A stretch of 64,000 nucleotides of DNA from Dechloromonas sp. HYN0024 (GCF_003441615.1 NZ_CP031842.1:310001-374000); one strand, 5' to 3'; counted from the first letter of the stretch, positions 35,124 to 44,761 are shown. The notes: a model not told the origin generated them from the sequence alone. Numbers and translations: made by a program.

Positions 35124-36638
35124 TTACGGGCAATCGATCAGCATCAACGAAATATCGTCGCTCGCTATGGCCGTACCCTGATGCCCGGCCAGCGCCGCTT
35201 CGATTTTGGTAAAACGATCCGTAGGCGACGTATTGGCAGTCGCTGCAATCAGTCGCTCGACGCCGAACTGAACACCCAGTGGATCGGTTGCCTCAAGGAG
35301 TCCATCCGAGCACAGGACCAACTGGCTTTCATCGGACCAGCTGAAGTGCAGTGGATCACCGCCCAGTTCGTCGTTGCCGACGATGCCCAAGGGGAGATTG
35401 ATCGAGGGGAAGGTGGTAGCGACGCGTCCCCAGCGATCGAACAGGAAGGCTTCCGGCGTGCCGCCGACCCAGATGTCGCCTTGCTTTTCGGCTTCATTGA
35501 GACAGACCAGGGTAACGGCGACGAAACGTCCGATAGGCATCGATTCCTTGAGCTGGTGGTTCAGTTCAAGAACAATTTCGCGAATTGGCCGGTTCAGTTT
35601 GGTCATTCTGTAGAACAGAGCCAGAACGGGTAGCACGCTGATGGCGGCGGTCAGGCCATGTCCGGTGGCGTCCGCCAGCAAGGCATAGAAGAGCCCCTCC
35701 TGGGAGCGATTGGCAGCGACGATATCGCCGCTGAAATTTTCTGCAGGAATCACCGTATAGCGCAGGCGGTTATCCTGTAGCCCTTTGCGGTGCAATTGCT
35801 TTTCCATCAGACGCAAGGCCAGATGCTGTTCGGCTTGGGTCTGGTCGTAATAGTCCTGAAGCTGGCGCGCATTTTCACGAAGTTTTTGTTCGGTGCGTTT
35901 GCGTTCGGAGATATCGCGAATGACGCCGACACTCATGGCCTGGTTATCCAGTACGACTTGAGAAACAGTGATGGTCGCCGGGAAACTATGACCGTTTTTG
36001 TGTCTCGCCTCCAGCTCCAACTCCTGCCCGAACGCAACGTCAACGGATGTATCGGCCGTTGTCGGGCGTTCCGGGACGAGCAAGCCCATATTTTTCCCGA
36101 TGAGCTCCGCGGTGCTCCAGCCGAAAATACGCTCGGTTGATTGGTTAACCGAGACGATGACACCCTCCGCGTTGCTGGTGACAATGGCATCAATCACATT
36201 ATCGGAAATCGCCTGGACACGGCGCAGGGAGTCAATGGACTCCTGCTGCATGGACAGCGAGCGTTGCATCGAACGAAGCTTGGCTTCGAGCACGACGAAA
36301 TTGATTGGCTTGGTCAGGTAGTCATCGGCACCGGCGTCGAGACCTTCGACAAGATTCTCGTCGCGGTTCAGGGCCGAAAGAAAAATCACCGGTGTCCATC
36401 GGTCACGAGCCATTGCCTTGATCCGACGAGCCGCTTCGAAGCCATCCATGACCGGCATCATGATGTCGAGAAGGACCAGGTCGGGTGATTCCGCTTCAAA
36501 CTTGCGTACCGCCTCCTCGCCATTCTCGGCAATGATGACTTCATGCCCGAGCTTTTTCAGGAACACCTGCAGGATATGCAGATTGGTGCGGTTGTCATCA
36601 ACCGCCAGCACTTTCATCTTGTTGGCCAGCGAAGTCAT
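35124..36638 (-). CDS. response regulator with PAS and SpoIIE/PP2C-type phosphatase domain
   Basis: A 504-residue soluble protein. Residues 8-125 are a receiver domain with acidic pair D14-D15, phosphoacceptor D58 (LVLLDIMMPVMDG) and K in LTKPI. A PAS domain follows (about 135-265), then a coiled-coil linker. Residues about 310-500 are a PPM/SpoIIE-type serine phosphatase with metal-site motifs LLADATGHG, LVLCSDGLLEATD and SDDISLMLID. RsbU-like enzymes of this build dephosphorylate an anti-anti-sigma (STAS) protein, and that role is inferred. No STAS gene is in the window. It is the last gene of the operon and overlaps the previous one by 4 nt. The convergent rplQ lies behind a shared terminator. 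Confidence 0.92.
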   Translation of the reverse strand: MTSLANKMKVLAVDDNRTNLHILQVFLKKLGHEVIIAENGEEAVRKFEAESPDLVLLDIMMPVMDGFEAARRIKAMARDRWTPVIFLSALNRDENLVEGLDAGADDYLTKPINFVVLEAKLRSMQRSLSMQQESIDSLRRVQAISDNVIDAIVTSNAEGVIVSVNQSTERIFGWSTAELIGKNMGLLVPERPTTADTSVDVAFGQELELEARHKNGHSFPATITVSQVVLDNQAMSVGVIRDISERKRTEQKLRENARQLQDYYDQTQAEQHLALRLMEKQLHRKGLQDNRLRYTVIPAENFSGDIVAANRSQEGLFYALLADATGHGLTAAISVLPVLALFYRMTKLNRPIREIVLELNHQLKESMPIGRFVAVTLVCLNEAEKQGDIWVGGTPEAFLFDRWGRVATTFPSINLPLGIVGNDELGGDPLHFSWSDESQLVLCSDGLLEATDPLGVQFGVERLIAATANTSPTDRFTKIEAALAGHQGTAIASDDISLMLIDCP

Positions 36639-37558
36639 GATTGACCTCCTGGGGTGTCCTCGGTGCGCCGGGAAATCGTTGCTATGGCGATATTGCCGCA
36701 GCCTTCATATGTGAGGTTGCTGAAACTCAACATGCGGGCCAGGGCGATGCCCCGCCCATTCGGGTCAAAGGCGCGTTCTGGGTCGATCTGGAGATAGTTC
36801 CGCCAGTCGAATCCACATCCCTGATCGGCGATGCGAAGACTGATAGAGTCGCCGTCGCGGTGATAGCTCAAACGAACCGACTTGCTTGCATTCTCGGGCA
36901 TGGCGGCGCGACGGAGTACTTCCTCGTGCCAGCGGTCTTCTTGCTTTAACTGGCTTTTCTCGGCATAGGTCAGGCCGAGGTTGCCGTGTTCGACCCCGTT
37001 GATCAACAGTTCGGAAATTCCCATCACCACGGCTTCGGGGTTCGGGCAGGCATGTGCGATGAATGAGGCGAGCTGGCCTGCATCTTCGACTGAGCGGATA
37101 GTAAATTCAGCTTTTTCGAGAAATTGCAGCGAGTTGATGTGTTGATGCAACTGCTGGCTGAGCGCGTTGCGGGCATTGGCATCGCTGAGGGCGGCATGAA
37201 CAATGGCGAGCAGGCTGTCGCGGCGATACGGCTTGGTCAGGTAGTAGTAGGCCCCGGCTTCGAGCCCTTCGCGAATCTGCTCGGGTGAGTTGGCCGCCGT
37301 CTGCATGATGACCGGAATGCCGGCCAGACGTGGATCTCCCTTGATGCGCCGGAGCAGCCCAATGCCATCAAGCCCGGGCATCATGCGGTCAAGCAGAATC
37401 AGTTTGAAGTTGTTTTCAGGATTTTGCAGCAGTTCCCATGCGGCCTCGCCGCTATCGGCTGCTTGCAGTGAGAAAGGTTCTTCACCGTCGAAATACTCAA
37501 CCAGTATCTCCAGGTTCAGTTCCTCGTCGTCCACCAACAAGACGCATGTTTTAGTCAT
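36635..37558 (-). CDS. response regulator with RsbW-like ATPase domain
   Basis: A 307-residue soluble protein. Residues 1-122 are a receiver domain (VDDEE with D10-D11, phosphoacceptor D57 in LLDRMMPGLDG, K in LTKPY). A coiled-coil linker follows. Residues about 160-300 are a HATPase_c_2 domain: N-box ISELLINGVEHGN, G1 DQGCGFDW and G2-like GRGIALAR. Such domains occur in anti-sigma kinases (RsbW, SpoIIAB), not in classic histidine kinases. The protein could be a phosphorylation-controlled switch kinase, which is an inference. No histidine phosphotransfer motif is visible. It overlaps the upstream kinase gene by 8 nt and the downstream phosphatase gene by 4 nt, so all three are probably made in fixed ratio. 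Confidence 0.9.
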   Translation of the reverse strand: MTKTCVLLVDDEELNLEILVEYFDGEEPFSLQAADSGEAAWELLQNPENNFKLILLDRMMPGLDGIGLLRRIKGDPRLAGIPVIMQTAANSPEQIREGLEAGAYYYLTKPYRRDSLLAIVHAALSDANARNALSQQLHQHINSLQFLEKAEFTIRSVEDAGQLASFIAHACPNPEAVVMGISELLINGVEHGNLGLTYAEKSQLKQEDRWHEEVLRRAAMPENASKSVRLSYHRDGDSISLRIADQGCGFDWRNYLQIDPERAFDPNGRGIALARMLSFSNLTYEGCGNIAIATISRRTEDTPGGQS

Positions 37559-39467
37559 TTTGTGTAGATTTCCCCATCCAGAAATTCAATGGCAGGGTAA
37601 CGACGAAACAGGCGCCCTGCTCTGGATTGTTGTGCGCAACAATCGTACCACGGTGTTGTGAAACAATTCCCCGGCAAATCGCCAAGCCCAGTCCGGTTCC
37701 ACCAGCGCCACTCTTGGTGGCGCTGCTTTGGACAAACTTGTCAAAAATGGACTCCAGTTCATCCTCGGGAATGCCTACCCCCTGATCGATAAATCTCAAC
37801 GCCAGCGCAGACTGCATGCCGCTATCCGCGGCCCGGCGACCGGCCGGCAGTAGGGCGCTGGTCAGTTCGACCCGTATTGTCCCGCCAACCGGGGAAAACT
37901 TGATGGCATTCGACAGCAGGTTGCAGATGACCTGGGTAATTCGATTGATGTCCGCCGTGAGCTTTATCCCTGTTGTCTGGGTGATGATGTCCAGGCGCAA
38001 TTGCCGGGACAGCAGGAGCGGTTCGAGTTGCGCCCCAACTTGCTGCACCAGTTGCTCGGCGTCGAAGGTTTGAGGGTGCAATTCAACCTGGCCGGCATCG
38101 AGTTTCGAGAGGTCGAGCAACTCGTCGATCAGCGAGAGAAGTCGCTGACCGCTCTGATCAATGCGCTCGAAATACTGGGTGATTTTCGGGTCGTTGAGAT
38201 CCTTGGTGCGCTTGAGACCGAGTTCAACGAAGCCGAGAATCGCATGCATCGGCGTATTCAACTCGTGCGACATGTTGGCGAGGAATTCGGATTTTGCCTG
38301 GCTGGCCGCTCTGGCTTGCTTCAGGGCACCGTCAAGACTGGCTGTGCGCTGGCTGACCAGGTCCTGCAGGTGATCCCGGTGCTCGCTGAGTTCGCGGGTC
38401 AGCCTTTGGGCGTAACGTTCGGCTCGGTCACGATGGCTGGTTAGGTAATATACCAGGAGGGCCAGGAGCAGACTGCCGAGCAGCCCTCCGTAGAGGATCA
38501 GGGCTGGGGTGTCAAATCCCGGGTTGCTGGTGCGTTGAGCATGGAAGTGAAGCACCCAGTTACGTCCCCCGAAATCGATCTCGTGATGGAGGAGCGGCGA
38601 GGCGGAAAAATCGTAGCCCGGATCAGAACTGTAGATCAATGTCGGTGCTGCACTATCGGGGGCGTCGGCGGACAGTGACTCATCGAAAATCTGCATCGCG
38701 AAGCGACTGTTGAGTGGCAGCTTGAAGGAGCCCATGAATTCGTCGAAGCGATAAGCGGTAAGGACCACCCCGGCGAAGTTCCGTTGGTTCGAATCGGGTT
38801 GGCTGGCGATGAATTGATCGTCAAAAATTGCCTGAACCAACTGGAAACCCGGTCGCTTTGCGCCCTTGTCGGTTTGCAGTTCGATGGGGGCCGTCATGGC
38901 GATGTCGCCAGTCAGGGCGGACCGGAGAATGGCGTCGCGCCTGCCCTTTTCGGAGAGCAGGTCAAAGCCGAGAATCGCCTCGACAATCGGTGATTCGGGT
39001 GCGATGAAGCGGAGCGGAACAGCGAGGCTGGCGCCGGGGAGTGGGGTCGGGAAAATGGCGTGGCGGTCAGATCGAAAGTCGCCAGAGCGGGCGGCGACAT
39101 GCGGGGTGTTGAGGTGGAGGGCTGGGGCATAGGCAAAGGCGAACATCCCGGCCAGATTGCCGTCGACTTCGATACTTCGGGCAAAGCGCCGCCAAACTGC
39201 CTTGTCATGGCTAGGTGCTGCGCCAGCAAAGGCGTGTAATGAGCGGAGAAACTGGCCGTGCAGATTGAGGCGCTCGCGAATTTCGGCGGTAATCGCCGCG
39301 CTTTCCTGGTTGCTGGTCAACTCTTCTGCCTGAATCTGGAGGCGGTACTGCCAGTGCCAGGTAGCCAGCGTGGACAGGGCCAGTAGCAAAAAGGTGGCGA
39401 CCGGCAGCAACCAGGTGCCGCGGTTCAGCTTTCGGCGAGTATTGCGATGGGACGCTATGGCGATCAC
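37551..39467 (-). CDS. CHASE-domain sensor histidine kinase
   Basis: A 638-residue inner-membrane kinase. A membrane segment (about 19-38) leads to a periplasmic CHASE domain (about 75-300), then a second membrane segment (about 322-343) and a coiled coil (about 345-390). The HisKA domain has H401 in [15 protein letters not shown]. The ATPase domain has N-box [15 protein letters not shown]1 [11 protein letters not shown]-box FDKFVQS and G2 [11 protein letters not shown]. The usual HELRTPL reads HELNTPM, a mild variant. There is no receiver domain on the kinase itself; the two downstream genes each supply one. The start is GTG 39467, overlapping the ABC exporter stop by 4 nt. CHASE domains sense small extracellular ligands, but the ligand here is unknown. 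Confidence 0.93.
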   Translation of the reverse strand: MIAIASHRNTRRKLNRGTWLLPVATFLLLALSTLATWHWQYRLQIQAEELTSNQESAAITAEIRERLNLHGQFLRSLHAFAGAAPSHDKAVWRRFARSIEVDGNLAGMFAFAYAPALHLNTPHVAARSGDFRSDRHAIFPTPLPGASLAVPLRFIAPESPIVEAILGFDLLSEKGRRDAILRSALTGDIAMTAPIELQTDKGAKRPGFQLVQAIFDDQFIASQPDSNQRNFAGVVLTAYRFDEFMGSFKLPLNSRFAMQIFDESLSADAPDSAAPTLIYSSDPGYDFSASPLLHHEIDFGGRNWVLHFHAQRTSNPGFDTPALILYGGLLGSLLLALLVYYLTSHRDRAERYAQRLTRELSEHRDHLQDLVSQRTASLDGALKQARAASQAKSEFLANMSHELNTPMHAILGFVELGLKRTKDLNDPKITQYFERIDQSGQRLLSLIDELLDLSKLDAGQVELHPQTFDAEQLVQQVGAQLEPLLLSRQLRLDIITQTTGIKLTADINRITQVICNLLSNAIKFSPVGGTIRVELTSALLPAGRRAADSGMQSALALRFIDQGVGIPEDELESIFDKFVQSSATKSGAGGTGLGLAICRGIVSQHRGTIVAHNNPEQGACFVVTLPLNFWMGKSTQND

Positions 39468-41280
39468 TGCGCAGCCTCCTCCTGTTCATTCTTTTCCTGC
39501 TGTTGCATCGTCCACATCCGGGCATAGTTGCCATTGGCGGCAAGCAGTGCTGCGTGGCTTCCCCGCTCGATGATGCGGCCTTCGTTCATGACTAGGATTT
39601 CGTCGGCATTCATGACCGTGGACAGGCGATGGGCGATAACCAGCGTGGTATGGCCAATGGCGACCTGCTCAAGCTGGGTCTGGATGGCACGTTCGGTCGC
39701 CGAGTCGAGGGCCGAGGTGGCCTCGTCGAAAATCAGGATGGGCGGGTTCTTGAGGAGGGCTCGGGCAATGGCAACCCGTTGCTTTTCGCCACCGGACAGT
39801 TTCAGGCCACGCTCGCCAACCCGGGTTTCGTACTTGAGCGGTAGCGACTCGATGAATTCGTGCAACTGGGCGGCACGTGCTGCCGCAAAGACTTCCTCAC
39901 GGCTGGCATCGGGCCGACCGTAGTTGATGTTGTAGAAAATGGTGTCGTTGAACAGCACGGTATCCTGCGGGACGATACCGATCGCCGCGCGCAGACTGCT
40001 TTGCCTGAGCGTACGCAGATCGTGGCCATTGACCTGGATGGCGCCGCCTGTGACGTCGTAGAAGCGATAGAGCAGTCGTGACAGCGTTGACTTGCCGGCT
40101 CCCGAATGGCCAACGACGGCGACGGTTTTGCCGGGGGGATGGCAAAGCTGAGATTTTTCAGGATCTGGCGGTTCGGCTCATAGGCGAAGTCCACAGCATC
40201 GAAATTGATCTGCAAGGGGCCTGTTGGCAGGTCGCGGGCATCGGCGGCATCGGCAATTTCCCGGTTTTCGTTGAGCAGCTTGAACATCCGCTCGATGTCG
40301 GTGAGTGCTTGCCGAATTTCGCGATAGACGATGCCGAGGAAATTGAGCGGCATGTAGAGCTGGATCAGGAAGGCATTGACCAGCACCAGATCGCCGATGG
40401 TCATCCGGCCATCGACGACGCCGCTGGCGGCTCGCCACATCATGGCCGTGACGCCGAGGGCAATGATCGCCTGCTGGCCGAGGTTGAGGAAAGCCAGAGT
40501 GGTCTGGCTGCGCGTTGCCGCTTCTTCCCATTTGACCAGTTGCTCGTCGTAGCGCCGGGCCTCCCAGGATTCATTGTTGAAATACTTGACCGTCTCGTAG
40601 TTGAGCAGGCTATCCACGGCGCGGGTGTTGGCGGCGGAATCGTTTTCATTGACGGCGCGGCGGATATCGATGCGCCAGTTGCTGACCTTGATGGTGAAGA
40701 CGATGTAGGCGGTGAGTGAAAGCAGCGTGATGACCACGTAGCCCATGTCGTACTTGACGAACAGAATACCGAGGACCAGCCCGATTTCGACCAGAGTCGG
40801 CAGGATCGAATAGAGCGTGTAGGAAATCAGGCTGGAGATCGACCGGCTGCCGCGTTCGATATCACGCGAGACACCGCCGGTCTGCCGCTCGAGATGGAAA
40901 CGCAGGGACAGGGCATGGAGGTGGCGAAAGACTTCCAGCGAAACCTGGCGGACGGCCCGCTGGGTGACCCGGGCAAAGAGGATTTCGCGCAATTCGGTGA
41001 ACAGGGCGGTTGAAAAACGCAGCGTGCCGTAGAGGATCAGCAGCAAAATCGGCAGGGCGAGCAGTTGCTCGCCGCCCGAAAGTCCATCGATCATGTCCTT
41101 GAAAACAAGCGGAACGCCTACGTTTGCGACTTTGGCACCGATCAGGCAGCCCATCGCCGCGAGGACGCGCAGGCGGTAGCGCCACAGGTAGGGGAAGAGC
41201 GTGCGCAGGGTGAGCCAGACGTGGGTTTCGGGCAACGCTTGCCCGACTGGCGGTTTGGGAAGAGCGGTGGCGCGACGCAT
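39464..41280 (-). pseudogene. Atm1-type ABC exporter, broken by a one-base frameshift
   Basis: Half-size ABC exporter (membrane domain plus ATPase) of the Atm1/ABCB7 type, a family that exports glutathione- or sulfur-containing species and metal conjugates. The family-specific LLNYETVKYFNNESWEARR and MPLNFLGIVYREIRQALTD are present. From the start at 41280 the frame is good for about 381 residues. It then shifts at a G-run of six on the + strand (40133-40138). Adding one base restores [20 protein letters not shown] and the rest: [28 protein letters not shown] and IAHRLS. The restored protein would have 605 residues, the normal length. As read, the product lacks Walker A and the whole ATPase domain. 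It could be a true mutation, slippage-based switching, or a sequencing error. Its end overlaps the kinase start (GTGA). Confidence 0.88.
40133..40138. repeat. G6 tract at the frameshift in the ABC exporter gene
   Basis: Six G on the + strand (six C in the coding strand) stand where the protein alignment asks for seven (codons ATC-CCC-CCC-GGC). Homopolymers of this sort are prone to both slippage and base-calling error. Confidence 0.9.
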
Positions 41281-41383
41281 GCAGGAGCCTGACTGGATTT
41301 GAGGTGACGATGAATTATGTGAGTATATGAAAACTGCCCGCTTTCCGGGAAAATTCGCACATATTTAACATTTTGGATAAATC

Positions 41384-41797
41384 ATGGCTGCCGACCGCAT
41401 TACTCTCCCCAGCAAGCATTCCACGTTGCGCGTCGTACCCATGCCGGCCGACCTCAATCAGAACGGTGATGTCTTCGGTGGCTGGGTCATGGCCCAGGTT
41501 GACGTGGCCGGTGCCATTCCTGCCATGCGCCGGGCGCGCGGCCGGGTGGCCACGGTCTCGGTCAATTCTTTTCTGTTCAAACAGCCGGTTTCGGTCGGCG
41601 ATATTGTCAGTCTCTACGCTGAAATCGTGCGCGTAGGAAACACGTCGATCACCGTCAAGGTCGAGGTTTATGCCGAACGAAATTACGCTGCGCCAATCAT
41701 CGTCAAGGTGACTGAAGCCGAACTGACCTACGTGGCCATCGATAGCGCCGGAATGAAGCGCGAGGTTCCGCCCGAAAATATGCCGTTTATGGATTAA
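41384..41797 (+). CDS. YciA-like acyl-CoA thioesterase
   Basis: A hotdog-fold enzyme of 137 residues that hydrolyses acyl-CoA to free acid and CoA in the cytoplasm. The conserved helix segment NQNGDVFGGWVMAQVDVAG (about 26-44) carries the catalytic acidic residue and the CoA-site glycine pair. The later KQPVSVGDIVSLYAEI is typical of the YciA group. It is divergent from the ABC exporter across a 103-nt gap in which I see no convincing promoter. A FadL-like gene follows 45 nt downstream, so a link to fatty-acid handling is plausible but unproven. Confidence 0.9.
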   Translation: MAADRITLPSKHSTLRVVPMPADLNQNGDVFGGWVMAQVDVAGAIPAMRRARGRVATVSVNSFLFKQPVSVGDIVSLYAEIVRVGNTSITVKVEVYAERNYAAPIIVKVTEAELTYVAIDSAGMKREVPPENMPFMD

Positions 41798-41842
41798 AAT
41801 CCGGTAGTTATCCAATTACCCCGCCTGTAAGGGAGCAATCCA

Positions 41843-43027
41843 ATGAATAAAATGATCCTGCGTACGGTTCCGGCGCTGTTGCTGCTGGCCTTTTCCGGTA
41901 TGGCTTCGGCTGGCGCCTTTCAGCTCATGGAGCAGAATGCCAGCGGCCTCGGCAATGCCTACGCCGGTTCCGCTGCCGTGGCCGACAATGCCAGCACGAT
42001 TTTCTACAATCCGGCCGGGATGACCCAGCTTGGCAATGGCATCCAGCTGTCGGTCGGCGTTGCCGGGGTCGGGCCGAGTTACGAATACCGCGACACGAGC
42101 GGCGTCAAGTCGGGCGGCGATGCAGGTGGTTGGGCCGCAGTGCCCAATGCCTATCTGTCGGGACAGCTGAGCAAAGACCTGTACCTGGGCCTGGGTATTT
42201 CGGCACCTTTTGGTTTGGCGACGGAATACGATGCCGGTTGGGCCGGTGCTGGGCGGGCCCTCAAATCTGAAATCAAGACGGTTAATATCAATCCTTCTCT
42301 GGCCTATCGGGTTACCGACAAGGTGTCGCTTGGTTTTGGTTTGAATTACCAGACGATCGAGGGCGAACTGACCAAGACGGGTGCAATCCTCAAGGCTGAC
42401 GATACCTCCTGGGGTTGGAATGCCGGGGCGTTGTTTACCCTGTCGCCAGCGATGCGGCTTGGTATTTCATATCGTTCAGCCATCAAGTACAAACTTGAGG
42501 GGACCCTCAATGGTGCCCTTCCGGTTAATGCCGATGTCAAGTTGCCGGACACCTTCATTCTGTCTGTTTGGCAACAGGTTTCCGATCGTTGGGAGGCCAT
42601 GGGCGATTTGTCATATACGCGCTGGAACTCCCTTCAGTCCCTAGATGTGCGGAGAAGTAGCGATGGTTTGTTGTTGTCCAGCGAACCCTTCAAGTATGAA
42701 AACTCCTGGCGTTTCGCGTGGGGCGCTGGTTACAAGGCGACCGACAAGGCCAAACTCAAGTTCGGGATTGCCTTTGATCGTACGCCGGTTCGTGATGAAT
42801 ACCGCACCGCCCGTGTGCCGGATAACAATCGCCTTTGGCTGTCGCTCGGTGCTCAGTGGAATGCTGGCACTTATGGAAAATTTGATCTGGGATACTCCTA
42901 TCTTTACGTCATCGACCCCAGCATTTCTCAGCCGGCGACCACCGTCCCGGTGGCGCTTCCTGCCCTTCAAGGCAAGTACGATGCCAGTGCCCACATCGTC
43001 GGTGTCCAATACTCGGTGGGTTTCTAA
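41843..43027 (+). CDS. FadL/OmpP1/TodX family outer-membrane protein
   Basis: A 394-residue outer-membrane beta-barrel for passage of long-chain fatty acids or other hydrophobic compounds. A signal peptide (about 1-23, ending ASA-GAFQ) is followed by the plug-type N-terminus AFQLMEQNASGLGNAYAG and DNASTIFYNPAGMTQL, which define the family. The sequence ends in the aromatic YSVGF, as expected for barrel assembly. TAAGGGAG precedes the ATG. It lies just after a thioesterase gene. The substrate (fatty acid versus aromatic hydrocarbon) cannot be decided from sequence. Confidence 0.93.
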   Translation: MNKMILRTVPALLLLAFSGMASAGAFQLMEQNASGLGNAYAGSAAVADNASTIFYNPAGMTQLGNGIQLSVGVAGVGPSYEYRDTSGVKSGGDAGGWAAVPNAYLSGQLSKDLYLGLGISAPFGLATEYDAGWAGAGRALKSEIKTVNINPSLAYRVTDKVSLGFGLNYQTIEGELTKTGAILKADDTSWGWNAGALFTLSPAMRLGISYRSAIKYKLEGTLNGALPVNADVKLPDTFILSVWQQVSDRWEAMGDLSYTRWNSLQSLDVRRSSDGLLLSSEPFKYENSWRFAWGAGYKATDKAKLKFGIAFDRTPVRDEYRTARVPDNNRLWLSLGAQWNAGTYGKFDLGYSYLYVIDPSISQPATTVPVALPALQGKYDASAHIVGVQYSVGF

Positions 43028-43048
43028 GCTGGCGGGTCAGGGGCCACT

Positions 43049-43546
43049 GTGCCGGCGCTTGAACTGGGTGGCGTGACGCTGGGTTTGCGCGAGGGCGTGA
43101 TCGTTCTGATCACGCTGGTCGCCATCTACATTGTCTTCGTGCTGGTGCGCATGCTGCGTCTGCGTCAGCGCACCCAGGTTGCCGAGCCGGCACCCCAGGT
43201 GGCGCCGACGATTGATTTGCCGCCGGCGGCCGACGATGCCGAAGGCGACTGGGCCCAGGCCTCCGAGGAGTTGGCGGGAGAGACCTTGCGCAGTGGTCTT
43301 GAGCAGGAAGTCGCCCAGATGCGCGACGAGGTCGATGCCATTCGTGGCGAACTGGCTGCCCTGCGGGCCGACATGCAGCAGGAACTGGCCCATCTGCGGG
43401 CCAGCCAGACGGTTTCTCCCATTTATGGCGATGCAATGCAATTGGCTGTTTCGGGTTACGATCCGGCGGCGATTGCCGAGCGTTGTGGTATCGCCCGCGC
43501 CGAGGCTGAACTGGTCGTGGCGCTGGCCAAAAGTCAGGAGCGTTGA
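43049..43546 (+). CDS. DUF2802-like membrane-anchored protein
   Basis: A 165-residue protein beginning at GTG 43049. One membrane segment (about 16-34) is followed by a coiled-coil region rich in Glu and Ala (about 70-120). A C-terminal part (YGDAMQLAVSGYDPAAIAERCGIARAEAELV) resembles a helix-turn-helix-like DUF2802 domain, known in polar flagellar or cell-pole contexts in gammaproteobacteria. That assignment is from memory. It is followed at once by a SPOR-domain gene. The function is unknown. Confidence 0.75.
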   Translation: MPALELGGVTLGLREGVIVLITLVAIYIVFVLVRMLRLRQRTQVAEPAPQVAPTIDLPPAADDAEGDWAQASEELAGETLRSGLEQEVAQMRDEVDAIRGELAALRADMQQELAHLRASQTVSPIYGDAMQLAVSGYDPAAIAERCGIARAEAELVVALAKSQER

Positions 43547-43548
43547 GG

Positions 43549-44349
43549 GTGGCGATGGTCGATAAAACGGATGTGGTCGAAGGCGAGGCCGGGGCTGGCG
43601 AAATTCGCAGCAAGCTGATGGCGCGTCTGGCCGTGGCTGGCGTGCTGGTTGCCGCACTACTCGGCGTGCTGGCCTTCTTTGACTATCTGGCGACAGCCCC
43701 CGACGAGTCGGAAGAGCAGGTCTTTACCAAGCCGGTTCCCGTTGCCCCGAAAAAAGCCGTCTCACAGCCGGTAACGCCGGCCGAAAACCCGCCGGCACCG
43801 CCCGCTGCGGCGCCGGAAAAAGCCGAGACTCCGGTTGAGCCTCCGCCGCCGCCAAAGGTTGAGGCACGGCCGGAAGCACTGGTCGAAACCCGGCCAAAAT
43901 CATCAGCTCCGGCGGTTGCCCACAAGACAGCGCCATCATCCGTTGCAGTTCCAGTTCCAGTTCCAGTTCCAGTTCCAGTTCCAGTTCCAGTTCCAGCGCC
44001 AGTCCCCGAAGCCACGACTGCACCGTCCAACATTCTGCCGCCGCAACGTTCCGCGGCGCCAGCCGAGCCGCCGCCACCGAAAGTGGCAAGCCACCCTGTC
44101 GACGCGCGCCCGGCCCCGGCAGTCTCCCGTCTTTTCTCAGGGTTTCTGTTGCAGGCGGGGGTCTTCTCGAGTGTCCAGCGTGCTGAGGAACTGCATGCGC
44201 GGCTGACCCTGAGTGGTGTCGCATCGACCCTCGAAACGCGCGTTCAGGTCGGTCCGTTCAAGACCAAGCAAGAGGCCGAGGCCGCTCAGGCCAAACTCAA
44301 GGAACTGGGCGTCGAAACCATTCTCGTGCCGCCCAAGGGCAAGAATTAA
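43549..44349 (+). CDS. SPOR-domain protein with Val-Pro repeat
   Basis: A single-span inner-membrane protein of about 266 residues. It has a short cytoplasmic N-terminus, a membrane segment (about 25-48), a long Pro/Ala/Val-rich periplasmic linker, and a C-terminal SPOR domain (about 190-266, with FLLQAGVFSSVQRAEELHARL) that in this family binds denuded peptidoglycan at the septum. The linker contains a Val-Pro run encoded by a hexanucleotide repeat. The start is uncertain. GTG 43549 is preferred because AGGAG lies 8 nt upstream; ATG 43555 and TTG 43543 are alternatives. It resembles FtsN- or DedD-like proteins, so a role in division or envelope is likely. Confidence 0.82.
   Translation: MAMVDKTDVVEGEAGAGEIRSKLMARLAVAGVLVAALLGVLAFFDYLATAPDESEEQVFTKPVPVAPKKAVSQPVTPAENPPAPPAAAPEKAETPVEPPPPPKVEARPEALVETRPKSSAPAVAHKTAPSSVAVPVPVPVPVPVPVPVPAPVPEATTAPSNILPPQRSAAPAEPPPPKVASHPVDARPAPAVSRLFSGFLLQAGVFSSVQRAEELHARLTLSGVASTLETRVQVGPFKTKQEAEAAQAKLKELGVETILVPPKGKN
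43951..43992 (+). repeat. hexanucleotide repeat (ccagtt)7
   Basis: Seven perfect tandem ccagtt units, with degenerate units on both sides, encode alternating Val-Pro in the SPOR-protein linker. Unit loss or gain keeps the frame and would only change linker length. Confidence 0.97.
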
Positions 44350-44353
44350 GCGC

Positions 44354-44671
44354 TCACGGTAGACCCGGCAGATTCGGACGCGGCAGGCCAAGACTTTGCC
44401 GGATGTCGCGGTGTAACTGCATGGGCGACGGCGATGGCGCCGTGTTGTAACGGCGGTCGTCGTAATATCTGCCGCCCCGGTCTTCGTAGTAGCGGGGAGC
44501 CGAGTTGTAGTAAATCGTCCCGCTTGGTTGGGCATATCCCGGATAAGTCTGGACATAGACCGGCGGTGCCCGGTGATAAGCCGCCGGGTAGGGTGCGACC
44601 GCGCAGGCACCGAGGCTACCGATCAGGATGGTGGCGAGGCCAAGGCGGAGAAACATTTGCTTGTAGGTCAT
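44354..44671 (-). CDS. small Tyr/Pro-rich lipoprotein, function unknown
   Basis: A 105-residue protein with an N-terminal signal and lipobox LGAC (Cys at about 23), so probably lipid-anchored in the outer membrane. The body is rich in Tyr, Pro and Arg (YYEDRGGRYYDDRRY) and has no recognised domain. It is convergent with the SPOR gene, 4 nt apart. No ribosome site is obvious before the ATG. I do not recognise the family. Confidence 0.7.
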   Translation of the reverse strand: MTYKQMFLRLGLATILIGSLGACAVAPYPAAYHRAPPVYVQTYPGYAQPSGTIYYNSAPRYYEDRGGRYYDDRRYNTAPSPSPMQLHRDIRQSLGLPRPNLPGLP

Positions 44672-44761
44672 GGGGGAAAGTGTCCGGTGATTACCTAAGC
44701 AAATAACGCGGACACTCCCTGTCCGGCATACGTCGATGCCGGGCGAAGGTGTAACAAATCG

